64,000 nt of DNA, from positions 11,484,704 to 11,548,703 of the forward strand of contig CM060847.1 in NCBI GenBank assembly GCA_030737835.1. The letters are read 5' to 3'. This document shows, piece by piece, positions 1-11,300 of this stretch (its first letter is position 1; each line of letters starts with the position of its first letter). This DNA comes from Acorus gramineus. Lineage: Eukaryota > Streptophyta > Magnoliopsida > Acorales > Acoraceae. Both the position numbers and the translations under genes were made by a program. The notes under the pieces were generated by a model, which made no database searches, had not been told where the DNA came from, and saw nothing but the letters and a program-made list of their open reading frames with translations.

Positions 1-1092
1 AGTAATTCGGTTCAAAGTAGTGGAAACTGATCAGTACTTGCAAACTCAAGTGAGAAAACACAAGAATAAATAATTTGAATGCGCGCATGCATGATCTGTT
101 TTAACACAACTGACTCCTACTAGTTCAAAAGGAATTCCTGTGTGTTGTCAAATTTTTTATTTATTTTTAAGGGAGTGTTTGGTTTTATTCATAGGAAGCT
201 TATCCTCTAAGGCTGGTTAATTTGACAACGGATTAAGTTTTTCAGATACATTGTCTTAATTTAAAGAACAAAAAGTTAATTCATCAATTTTATTTTTTTT
301 TAGATTTAACTAAAAATGAAGATAAATATTATTTCATATTTCAGGTTAAAAAATTTTTATTTTTATTTTAAAATTAAGACATTTTTTTTATATTTTTTTA
401 TGAGTATTTTTTTATAGTCAAGCAAAATAAGATGTTCTTCTACTATTTATCTCATAGCCATAACGATATAATTAAAAATACTATTTAAAATGAATAAATC
501 GGTCCCCAAGGAACAACTGTGATGCTTTACAAATTTCACAAAATTCCTCATAATGATAATGAATAAAATCAAATCAAAAGAGCAAACAATATATATATGA
601 AATAGAGGAAAGAAGGGGAGATGGAGAGGATTATATCTGGTTGAAAGAAAAAAAAATCTGAAGAGAAGACGGAGAAGGAGAAGGAGAAGGAGAGAGGCCA
701 GTGTTTCGATTTTAGCTTTTCTTTGGGTACTGGATGACTGGTTACCTGATTTGGTTTTTTAAAAATCTTTCACCGTTTGATCACTGAACTCTAATCGAAC
801 GGTTGGGAAATTAAACCGCATGTCTGCGTAGCCCGTATGAAATCACGCCCGGCGGCCCGGGGATAAGGATGCTATGCGAAGTGGCCCCTTATTTAATTAA
901 GCAGTTGACTTCGGTCGGCGTTACAGTCATGATGAGTCCCCGTCACTTCTATCACACTCATTTCATTATTCTCTTTCCACAAGCGTGTTTAGATTCCAAA
1001 GAAAGTGGTACTTCTAGAGCAAGAGAGAGATTATACAAAATGCCTTCCAATCTTCCTCCTTCTTGTTCTAGCTTGTTATCTCTTCGGTCCAA
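1..1092. other. AT-rich upstream region, no gene seen
   Basis: I find no convincing gene here. About 165-480 is AT-rich and resembles, in diverged form, the Tourist-like element at 62476-62774 (shared stretches around the words for 'aaaaagtt..ttcatcaatttt'). The last 120 bases resemble the upstream region of the LRK10L gene at 22172: a block around 977-998 matches 21995-22020. This suggests the old promoter/5' leader of the dead ectodomain exon that follows. The short open frame at 869-1096 covers this leader and is not a credible protein. Confidence 0.5.
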
Positions 1093-1694
1093 ATGAGTTA
1101 TAATTTATTCTTCTTCTTCTTCGTGTTGTTATCAGATGCAGCTTAATTACTTACCTGAGCCCGGACCCTTGCAAGCCACAGACATGCGGAGGAGGTCTCC
1201 AAGACATCACTTAAAGAGTCAGCCCGGCCTCCTACTGCGGAGTTCCGGATTGCAAACTCTCCCAATTCTTCGATGGGGGTGACTGCGCGCATTATATATC
1301 CCCGACAGAACCTCACGTTTCCGGTTCCGTTTCAGTTGAACTCCAAAAACACCAATCTTACATTCTTCGTCGATTGTAGTTCTAGCTTGGTTGGCCAATT
1401 CACCCCGATTTGTCCCGGTGTGTTAGCCGCTCTGGATATTGAGCCCAAGGACCACTGTGAGTCGTCTTTTGTTGCACCGGTTTGAAGGCCAGACACTAAA
1501 AGGAAAGGACGAGGACGTGATTATTCGCAGTTTTTGAAAGATGGGTTCTGGATTGGGATACGTACGAGAACATGCATTGATGTGTGCGTGCGCAGTGGCG
1601 GGCGATTGGGTATAACGTCTCGACTGCCAACGTCGTCTGTCCTTGCGAGGATCGGATCCATTTCATTGAATGCTTTCCACACTCATCAAGCAAG
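1093..1694 (+). pseudogene. Dead LRK10L ectodomain exon (first exon)
   Basis: This is a decayed copy of the first exon of an LRK10-like receptor kinase, closest to the exon at 22172. An ATG at 1093 begins a Phe-rich signal-peptide-like stretch, but a TAA stop follows within about 20 codons. The conserved 'CKPQTCGG' coding block survives in one frame. About 110 bases are missing near 1262 compared with the 22172 exon, and further frameshifts separate the later pieces. The C-terminal WAK-associated part (Cys-rich, 1550-1690) is still recognisable. The exon ends at a GC rather than a GT splice donor (AAG|GCAATC). No kinase exon follows before 12361, which belongs to another gene. This is a clear pseudogene. 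Confidence 0.85.
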
Positions 1695-1749
1695 GCAATC
1701 TAGCTCTGCCCATCTTTTACTTTCTTGATTTACAGCTTTCTTACATCAT

Positions 1750-2265
1750 CAATTAGACGGACCTACTTGTATGTTTGTCAATTATCTGAAAATATATTCG
1801 ATTCGCATCCTATCCAAATTTGTATTCTAAAATTTACAAAATCGTTGATATCCGAAAAATCCTTATTTGTATCTAAATTTTTTTTAGATTGGATATGGAT
1901 TCGATTTGAAATCTGAAAAAATAACTGTATCTGAAACATTATTATATAATCATATTTTTAAGATTAGTATGAGTTTTATTTTTTTATTTACAATAAAACA
2001 TGTAATGTTTTATGTGTATACTTATAATTTTATATTTTATATTATTTAATTATTAGATTGTTTTTTACATATTTTAGATATTAGATATATAATTTTTATT
2101 TTTGAATATCGGATAGTCATTTTAAATTTTTGGATATTTTGGATAATTATATGTATTCGAATCCGAATTTTTGAATCGAATACAGATACTTACTTTTAAT
2201 TGGATATCAGATACATATATTTTTTTGAGTATCCAATTAAGATATGGATGAGCGAACTCGCTCCA
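1750..2265. repeat. AT-rich dispersed repeat with 'ggatat' words
   Basis: This AT-rich block has recurring ggatat/gaatccga-type words near both ends in opposite orientation (1795-1910 and 2105-2250). It looks like a degenerate inverted-repeat element inserted in the intron just after the dead ectodomain exon. I could not fix its ends or a target duplication. Confidence 0.35.
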
Positions 2266-2279
2266 TTAGCAGGTTTAAT

Positions 2280-4660
2280 TTTGGTTGAGATTTTTAAAAT
2301 ACTAAAATTAAAAGATTGGGAACTTGGAGTTATAGATATAGATCTCCTTTAGCAATGGGTTTTGGGTTTCGCGGGAACTTGAACTCATTTCCAAATATTA
2401 AAAAAAGCTGTCTAACACCTCTTTCTAAACGATTGGCCAAAAGTTAGCTAGTGTTTTCCAAATTAGTAGAGAGATAATTATTTCTGACAAAGTCAGTAAT
2501 TAAAGTCTAAAGAATTTAATAATTAATTAAATGATTGGAAATGATATTTTCGATAAAGATTTGTTCTTTTGAAAAATATGTATCAAACATTTGATATTGG
2601 AAACTTAAGAATTACGTAGGCCGTATATTGAATATTATCATGTCCATTTTAAATAATGCTTTGTTACTTAAATCACTTTAGTCCGTCATTAACACACAAT
2701 TCACCTCTTTTCTAATGTTTGAAAACCTGGACTGGACCGGTTTAATTTTTGGTCCGGTTAATTAAACCCCTAAACTAGTCTGTGTGTAAAACCGAGCTAA
2801 AACAAGAAAACTGATCAACCCGCCGGTTTTATAAAACCGCAGACGGGTCAAACCGTCTGGGTTTGCCTCCCCATCAAAATGTTTATTAAAATTTCAAAAA
2901 GCCCCCCAAAAGTCGCTTTTTCAGTTTTTCACTTTTTCTTTAAAAGTTAAAAGTTAGGGTTTGCCGCCATTTGCATTCAAAGAACTAAGGGTCCGTTTGA
3001 AAAAACACTGATTGAAAAGTAACTTTTGGAATAAAGCTGCTTTTTAAGATGATTTTAGACCTTGACTTTTTTAGAATGTTTTTTTTTTTTAATTCAGGAA
3101 TCAATATTTAAAAGGAGTTTAATATTTGGCAGAGAAAGCTACTTTTCAATTCAAAAAATCGATTCTGACAAAAAAAAAAACGTTGTTTTTGAGCTTTTCA
3201 AAACATAGATTTCGAGAGAAAAATTAAAATGAATCTACCTTCCGATTCTGCAAAAAACTGTCCCGTTTAACAGTACTATTTTAACTTTTCAAAAAATAAA
3301 AAACGCACCCAAACGTGCAACCAAATGTGGCTCAAAGAAGAGAGCAAAATTGTTGGTTTTGCTTTTTAATGGTACGAATCCAATCATCGATCTCACACTG
3401 TTTTTTTTATGGTGTTTTTTGTTTTTCATTCATATCTTTCACTCTTTCTTCCGGTGAAGCCTATATTATGTAGGGAATTGGAACTAATTTTTTTGGTTGT
3501 TTTTTGTGAAGATGGTGTGGGGACCGTCTATTGTTGTATACTTGTATCATTGATTCATTGTATATTTGATTTGTATGTTCTGTTATTTTTTTTTGCTTTT
3601 GACTGTTCATTGTATAAAATATAAACCATTCCAAAAGCTCTGTCTCTATTTTTGGTGCAATATTTGTTTGTTTAAACTTTTAATGGTTCTCTTAAGATGT
3701 ATTTGTTTTAAAAAATTGTTACATTGTAATCTCTTGTTTATTTTTTATTTCTTGTTAACATAAAAAAACCTTTAAAATGTCAAAATATATTTTGATGATT
3801 GGTTTTTGTCTTGTAGTTTTATTTACAGATTTAATATTACTAATGATTAAAAAGAAAGTGATTGGAACTTAAGAAGTTTTCTACAAAATATATATATTTT
3901 TTTAAATTATAAAGCACGAACTATTCAGACATGTTCTCTTACAAAATTGAGTTATATTATTTTATTTATGTTTAGCTTGTGATATTTATTTATTGGATGC
4001 ATTTTTAAACATCCTCTTACAAATTGTAAAATAGTAGTTTAATTATGTCATCTTATAAATTATAAAATATTGATTAATTTTGAATTATTCATATATTTAT
4101 TATGTCATGATGATGTCACTGTTCAATTCCAGTTAACTCGACCGTTGAATTAGTGAACCATGACCTATTCATTTTTCCAATTCAATAAACGGTTCAGTTT
4201 TTAAAACATTGCTCTTTTCATTATATTTTCTTTCTTTTTTTTCTGTTTAAATTCCCCTTTCACTTCATTTCATTTTTTTATATCGTATCGTGTTTGAATC
4301 TTTCAAACTCTTTTGCAATATGTTTGTTTATTTTTTCTCCTCAAAATGCCTTTCTCGGTCAATATTGAATCCTACAACTTGATTTTTCAGAGTTTGATAT
4401 TGGGGTGAAGGTCTAAGCATGAATTTCATGAATCTTTTTTTCATACACTTCCAATTTCTGTGCCAAGTTATCTCTGTTGTACCAACCTCAACCCTAGAAA
4501 CTGAGTACAACTTTTCAGAATGTTCAAAAAGTTTGACGGTTAAATACCTCCCATACATATCGAACCAACATATATACTTCAATTCATTGGACTTTATGTT
4601 TAGTACCTTTGGAATCTCGGTAGCTATTGAGTTTGGATGATTTATCACACTTCAACATTG
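2280..4660 (+). pseudogene. Intron remnant of the dead LRK10L locus
   Basis: Two blocks, 2535-2712 and 4212-4660, match the first-intron sequence of the other LRK10L loci (23440-23700, 37910-38330). One block carries the 'caaacattgatattgg' motif and the other the run before 'tcaatattgaatcct'. They are split by the hAT element at 2713-4211. The intron therefore outlived its kinase exon, which is absent. The open frames around 4328-4648 lie in this intron and are not genes. Confidence 0.65.
2713..4211. mobile_element. Non-autonomous hAT-type element, 1.5 kb, 8-bp TSD
   Basis: The element starts TAATGTTTGAAAACCTGGAC and its far end, read in reverse complement, starts CAATGTTTTAAAAACTGAAC, so the termini are imperfect inverted repeats. 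It is flanked by the exact 8-base duplication CTCTTTTC at 2705-2712 and 4212-4219, which is the target-site length of the hAT superfamily. It interrupts the intron of the dead LRK10L locus. The interior has only short frames (3409-3624, 3566-3763), none resembling a transposase, so it is probably non-autonomous. Confidence 0.85.
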
Positions 4661-5338
4661 CTATTTATAATTTAAAATAAAAAATAAAATCAGATAGCAA
4701 ATATATATCTTTCTTTAAAAAAAAAAAAAAATATATTGTTATTTATTCTTCATCAAAACAGATCAGAACAATCCTAAATTGATTTTCTCTCTGCTTACCT
4801 AATTTGGTGAGCTGTATCATATATCAATCAATCTTTCCTTGACTTTCTAGTTCCATGAAAGATAAAAGAAAAAAAAGCTTTTTGTTACATATTGCTAGTC
4901 AAAAAAGTGGTTGAACATGGAAAATAAAAGGTCACGTAGAAGTTGAGAACTTGAAAAGTTCGTGGAACAAGAAAAATGCCCCTACTCTTGTTTCATAAAC
5001 AAAAAAAAATTAACATGATGAATAAAGTTAAATAATAATAACATAATAGTTAAAACTCCGCAGAATGTTCAAAAAACAATTTTGAAAGAGTTCAAATTAA
5101 AGTTTTTATCACGAGGCAAACCAAAGAAAAAGAAACAAATGAATACATAATGCCCCATGTTCCACTTCTTTAAAACCAACAAATAATCTCCATGGATCAA
5201 AACAGAAGTCAATACTTTTTTTAAAATAAACCCCATAGGAAACTTAAAAGACAACCTTGTAAAGCCAGCGAGTAATTAAACATGACAGAATAATAAAACC
5301 CAACACTTTCAAGAATGACTTTAACATTGATATTTATA
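4661..5338. other. Intergenic, no gene seen
   Basis: AT-rich sequence with homopolymer A runs (4718-4731). Short frames on both strands show no family features. I see nothing else I can support. Confidence 0.4.
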
Positions 5339-6576
5339 CCTCCTTACGTGAAATATCATTCTGGCAGTTTTTCAACTTTTTCTTTTTTCGATCAGAACCG
5401 CTAAAATTTCAAACTTTTAGCCATCATCATGAGCTTGAGGATTTCCGATTGAAAATCTAGGTGCATATTATGTGTCCTGGTGCCATTTCAAGCCACTCAT
5501 CGAATTCCGGTAACGTTTCAAAATTTCGCAGTTCCGAATCGTATCCGGGTTTTGACCAAGCAAAAAGTCATTGGGAGACTTGACTTGGTCAATGTTGACC
5601 CTTGACTTGGTCAAAATATTTTGTTTTCTAGTGTGGTTAGGTTGACCCAAGTCAAAGTTCACCTAAACCTAACCTAACCTAGCTTAACCTAATTAATTTC
5701 TAAGTGTGTGAGTGTGTGTGGTGTGTGTGTGTGCTTAAATGAAGTCCACGCCCAAGAATAGTTGCCCTATTCATCATCTTCCTCTCTCACGCTCTTTGAT
5801 CTAGCTAGAGTGGAAGAAAAGAAAAACCCTAGAAGGAGAAAAGGAAGGTGAGGACCCAATCTATCTTTCCATGGTCTCGGATTTCCATTCCCCTTGGTTT
5901 TTCCTCCTCTCATGGCCCCTTTTTACCTCTGTTTTCAGCCCCTCTTTGGCTGAGAAGAGGTCTTGGTAGTGGTGGCTTTGGTGGTGGCAAATCGGTGCGC
6001 GAAGAGCACCCGAAGATCGGTGCGCGCGGGCACGCGGGAGCGTGCGTGCGAGCGTGCGGCGTGTCTGGGCGTGCGGGTAGAGGTGCGGCAGCGCGCTTGG
6101 GCGCACGGGCTGGGGCGCGGCAGTGCGCCCGGGGCACAGCGGTCACACGATGACCCGGGTATTGGTGAGTGGGATAACCCAACCCAGTTGGGAGGCGTTC
6201 GATGCACGTAGGGGTGCATTGCCCTCCCCTAGGGCACCATAATTGCATATTAGATAGTATTAATTGTAAACTATGCAGTAATTAAACATGAGAGAATAAT
6301 AAAACCTAAGCATCTTAGTTATGCGCCGTGGAGGAATTCTGAAGAATTCATGACATTTGTAGAGTTGAGATCGGTGTCGGTGGATCCAAGTGGATCGTAT
6401 CCGTGTGGGTAGGCTGTTTCTCTTCCCTTCGTTGGATCCGTGTAGGGACTCCTCAGCGTTAGACAGGCCGTGAATCGTGGGAGTAGACCAGGCGAGCTAC
6501 GGTGTGGAGGAGAGGCTATCGGTGGACCAAGGGTGATTAACAGCCTAGTCAGTCCCAAAAGACCATGTCACCAGCT

Positions 6577-6609
<33 letters not shown>

Positions 6610-6860
6610 GGTGGGTCGGCGATGTAGCGACCCAGTGTAGTTGTTGCCACTTAGAGACTATAAATGATTTGAGGTTAATATGAATTGTGATGCATGGGTT
6701 GTGCTATTCACTGAGCGTGTGGCTCACCCCTCGCATATATTTTTCTCCAGTGATATCTGAGTCGGATCTGAAGGAGGAGCTCCCCGAGGCCCATCAGCAG
6801 TAGCGGAGCAGCGTCACGCTCTGCGAGTGAGAGGCCATCAGCCCTCCTTACGTGAAATAT
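5339..6860. mobile_element. GC-rich insert flanked by 18-bp direct repeats (probably retroelement-derived)
   Basis: The 18-mer CCTCCTTACGTGAAATAT occurs at 5339-5356 and again at 6843-6860, bracketing about 1.49 kb that is much more GC-rich than its surroundings (especially 5960-6200). A second, shorter similarity links 5268-5306 and 6276-6312 (both contain 'taattaaacatga'). The interior has (GT)n near 5705-5732 and five GAGGGT units near 6580-6610. The block around 6710-6760 resembles plant LTR-retrotransposon ends as I remember them, but I find no clean TG...CA termini. The overlapping frames on both strands (5848-6248) are a GC effect. Confidence 0.45.
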
Positions 6861-7249
6861 ATACCTTATTAATTTTTTTTTTATATTTGTTAAAATTGGT
6901 TCCATTCAATTTGAAATGCAATAATTTATATTTTTTTATCAAAACATATACCTTATCAAATGAGATTTATATTTTTAAAAAAATTAAAACAATTAAAGCT
7001 ACATTTGGGGGTGTACAAAGCATTATTTAAAATAAAAAACTCCATTTGACATGAGAGCATTGACTGGATCAATGATTATAATATAAAAGATATAGTTAAA
7101 AGTGCAATAAAAAAAAATATCCAAGATTGTTTACACAAATTGCTTTTAAAAGATTTGAAATTTACAGAGACTAAATAACGCATCTGATCATCCTGTAGTC
7201 CCCTGGTAATGTTCAATTACTGAGAACAGCATGCGAGTTTAGCCAAGCT

Positions 7250-7665
7250 CTGTGGAGCCTTTACAGCTGATCTGTAGTGTTTTTGTTTGGAAGAATGTAG
7301 TCAATTCATAACTGATCATAAAAAGTTAGTAAGGTCCGAACTAGATTGTGTATCAAAGATGAGGAACAGAGTGGACTCTCAAATGTTCTCAAAATAAAAT
7401 CACTGTCCACGAAGATTACCCCATTCGCTGATCTGGAGAGTTCAAAGAAATAAATAGGAGATTTGAATTTCTGATCTCCTTCACACTATCCTGAATTTGA
7501 GGAGGCCCAATTCCATTTCCTTGCAGAAGTGTAATTAATGTTTCCCACTCTCAGCCTTGATTGGCCAAGAGACCTTGCAGATATGAGAGCTAAACGAATA
7601 GCCTCCATTTCTTTCTTCAGTGGAGAGGACCACAACCACCAACGACATCCCGCTCCAAGAACTGT
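7250..7665 (-). pseudogene. Possible degenerate LINE-type RNase H fragment
   Basis: Read on the - strand, broken frames give a stretch like 'EMEAIRLALISARSLG', then 'LLQGNGIGPPQIQDSVKEI', then 'SNLLFISLNSPDQRMG'. This order and spacing recall the C-terminal RNase H (RVT_3) region of plant LINE-type retrotransposons. There are stops and frame changes throughout, so it is dead. The assignment rests on pattern memory only and could be wrong. Confidence 0.4.
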
Positions 7666-7666
7666 A

Positions 7667-8036
7667 AGCCCCCATTTAGATAAAAAAATTAAGTAATGAT
7701 GAGGTTTATGATTATTTTAATATAAATAAAGATAAAGTGATTTTGTGTTTGGTTGTATTTTGAATTATTTTCGTTGAAAACATAATAATAAAATTTTGGT
7801 TGTTTAGGTAAAATGTGAATAAGGTATGGATAATGATTTATAAAAGATGAACAAATGATAGAAGTTGATTTATAAGAGGCAGTGACAGTTGATTTGAAAG
7901 AAAGTCTACATATTCTTTTGGGTTGAATAACCTGGAATAACATAATTCCAGGGGTAGCTATATACATATACTACTTTATATCAGTTTATTTTAACATACA
8001 AATTCTCATTTATTCCAGTTATCTAAACAGTCTTAA
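7667..8036. repeat. MITE-like element (dispersed family M1)
   Basis: This is an AT-rich element with imperfect inverted ends (CCCATTTAGATAA near 7671, TTATCTAAACAG near 8018). Its interior shares the words 'gttgatttgaca', 'aattattctcgtt' and 'aaaatgtgaataa' with copies near 16090-16550, 18605-19050, 29185-29580, 33640-34070, 37430-37800, 44400-44780 and 49440-49840. It lies just upstream of the LRK10L gene at 8363. Confidence 0.6.
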
Positions 8037-8362
8037 ACTCTTTATTCCATATTATACCAATTTATTCTACCTTCTATTCACTAAATAAAATGACAAACCC
8101 AGCTCTCGCACGGCGAGTCAATCAGTCAAGTTGAGTCAACGGCCCCACACGCTTCCATCCGTTATTACAATATATATCTCAGAGTACATATGAAGAGGAG
8201 CAGCAACTAATCTTCATCCTTATTTACATATATCCCGTCTTAGCAAATATAATTTAAGCATTCTGTAGCTTGTTGTAAGGCCCCACGAGCAATAGTAATA
8301 GGTGTGACATCAATTACCAAATAGCGCCCCCCCCCCCCCCCCCCAAATCAAAGTGACTTCCA

Positions 8363-11300
8363 ATGCAAATGTCTCCCCTGTCATCCCTTCCACTAGTACT
8401 TCTCTCAATCTCCACCATCCTTTTATCCTTCCCCTTCAACATCGACGGCCTCTCCACCCAGACCTGCCCATCTTACCCCACCTGCGGGTCCGTAGACATC
8501 CGCTACCCATTCTGGCTCATCGATCCCTCACACAACACCACCACCTCCAACTGCGGCTACCCGGGCCTCGGCCTCTCCTGCGGCAATACCTCCAAACCAC
8601 CAATTCTCCATCTCTCCAACGACAACGACCACTACGTCACCAACATTAACTACAAGCTCGCCACCCTCACCCTCGTCAACGTCGACTTCTATGGCGTACC
8701 ATGTCCCCAACCACGCCACAACCTCACCTTGGACGACGCCCATCTCTTCAGCTTCACCAAAAACGATGCAAACCTCACTTTCTTCTTACACTGCTCCCGC
8801 GCACCACAATTAGACGGAGGCTTTGAGCCGGCCTTTCTGTCTTGCATACAAAACGGCTCAAGAACGTACGCGACTCTAAAAAACTTGTCCGTGTTGGGTT
8901 CTTCTTGGAGCCTCGTTTGCAAGGACTCGATAGTGTTGTCCTCGGTCGGCAAGGGTGTGGAAGAATCGGGGCTGCCACAAAATTTTGGGTACCTTTTGTC
9001 AACCGGGTTCGAGCTTCATTGGACGACTCCCGTGGATTGCGCGAGGTGTGCGGACTCCGGCGGGGAATGCCTCCACGTGAAAGGGAGCTTCTCTGGTTGT
9101 TTGTGCGACAACGGAGAGATTCGCTTCTACAATTGTATGAACACAGGTACAATCCGATTTGGTCTCTCTCTCTCTCTCTCTCTCCCCCCCCTCTTTTTTT
9201 CTGGGCTTGTGCTTGTGTGTGAAATTAATTGGTCTTAGGCCCGTTTGGGACGAAAATTGCCTATTAACGCGATTTTTGTCTTGCCACCGCCAACGGGAGA
9301 AAAATATTTGCTTCCTTAGAACACATATTATTAAAACTTTTTTCACTCTCTTTTATTATTTTATTTTATTTTTATTTTTTTTTATTGTGAATTTGGATGA
9401 CTCACTCTAACTATGGCCCCGTTTGGGCCTGAGGCAGGGACTCCCATATCTGCCAACATAAGTTGCGATAGAGAAGAATTGTTTTCACAACTGTTCTACC
9501 GCTGACAAAAATGACATGGAAATGCCATTTCTATTGCCTTAATGCAAATACTCCTTTTTGTTTGGATGAGAGGTGGCATTCTGCCGCATTCACCAGAGCA
9601 AAATCCGTGCTAATGTGGTCCCTTACGGGGTCGACACTTAACGATCGATCTAAAAATTCCTCATACCCAATAAAAAAGAATATGGTGTGTTTTCAAACCT
9701 AAGGGCTGGTTTGATAGGGGGATAGAGGGTGAGATAAGTGATAATTGTTGAGATAAGTGAGTAAGATGACAACATATTCCTGTTTGGTATAAAAAATAAT
9801 TGGGATAAAATACGGACAGTTGTCCTAATATTGATATGAAAATGATAATATTTTGCTTCACTTAAAGGATGTCATATTTATCTCCACATTTTATTTTAAA
9901 TTTGATAAATATAAATATTAATAAAATTGATAAATATTTTATCTTTTAAAATTAAAATAATATATCTTTAAAATTTTCTTTCCCTGGGCATGTTCCTTGA
10001 GCGGGGTCAAACTTCAAAGTCGTTGTTCTCGAGAGAACAATAGTCTTCAGTAGACCCCGCTAACGTGGAATGGACTAGGAGTCAGTTGCGAGGATGAACC
10101 AGCAATTTTTTGTTTTATTTGACCATTCAACACGTCTGTTGATTGGATTTTTTTTATTTTTGTTTATTTTTACGGGGAGAAAAGCTCTCACGTGTCTTTC
10201 AAGACGTGATGTATACGTCCTCATCTAAAAAATCATTGTATGTAAATTTATCTCAATCATTTATCTAATTTAAAAATAACCAAAAATTAAATATTATTGA
10301 GATAAAATAATAATTTTAAATTGTATTTTTAGGATAAAAATAATTTTTAAATTGTAAATTTTAAGATACAAATTAAAGTTTGAATTATATTATACATCAA
10401 TATTAAATTTAGATAATATTTTAAATGTTTATTGCCACAAGATTAAAATAAAATTTAAAATTTAAAATATATTGAGATAAATTTTGAATTTTAACATAGA
10501 TCTTAAGACGTGAAAAAAAAAAAAACATAACCAAATTTCTTTTTCATAAAATTATAATAGATAACATTGAAATAAACTTAAATTTTAAAATATATAATAA
10601 AAACATACACAACTACTGCTAAAAGATTAGCTTGTGCAAATAATTTTGGGCGGAGTCAAACATGCAATTAAAAAGAACCTGAGGTCAAAAATTGATCGAG
10701 AAGATTCAACTAGTCAAAGATGCACAGGCAGTCTAATCTGGTGGGCAATGATTCCTAATATATACGAAATGCAATAAATCATGTAAGAGTCCACCATAAG
10801 TATGGAAAAAAAAACTAAAATGGAATAGTTATAGAGACCAGATCAATGGCGTTATGATCCCGCTGCCCGCAAGCAGTCCCATAGTCAAAAGATATATCCC
10901 TAGTAAAAAAAAAAACATATAATTTTTATGTAATTTAATTTTTCAGTATATATTTTATTTTTATAAAAAATTAAATATATTTATTTACAAAAAGTATATA
11001 CTATTAATAACATCAAAACACGTGGGAACCATGTACATGTGAAATAGTGCATGAGATGAGATACCTAAGAATATGTGGCTAGGGCATCTCCACTTTTATA
11101 TTCCTATTCTCTTGTATTTTTTTTAATATAATAAATAAAAAATACACCCTCTTTGGCGTGGCGGCAGTGGCGAAGAAGAATTAGTAAAATAAACCTTGAA
11201 TTCTCAAGGGAGAAGAAGTGCCACGTCTTATTTTAAATAATTCTTAAACCACAAAAAAAAACTCCTTGAAACTATTAAAAATAAAAGGTATAAGTAGATT

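Noticed and set aside
3409-3763. Phe/Leu-rich frames as small membrane proteins
   Set aside because: T-rich interior of the hAT element translated; overlapping frames are both hydrophobic because of the base composition.
5848-6248. Up to 112-aa overlapping frames on both strands
   Set aside because: They lie in one GC-rich repeat-derived block, are open on both strands because stops are rare there, and show no domain.
6580-6610. GAGGGT repeats as a telomere-like array
   Set aside because: Only about five units, and the unit is not the plant telomere repeat TTTAGGG.
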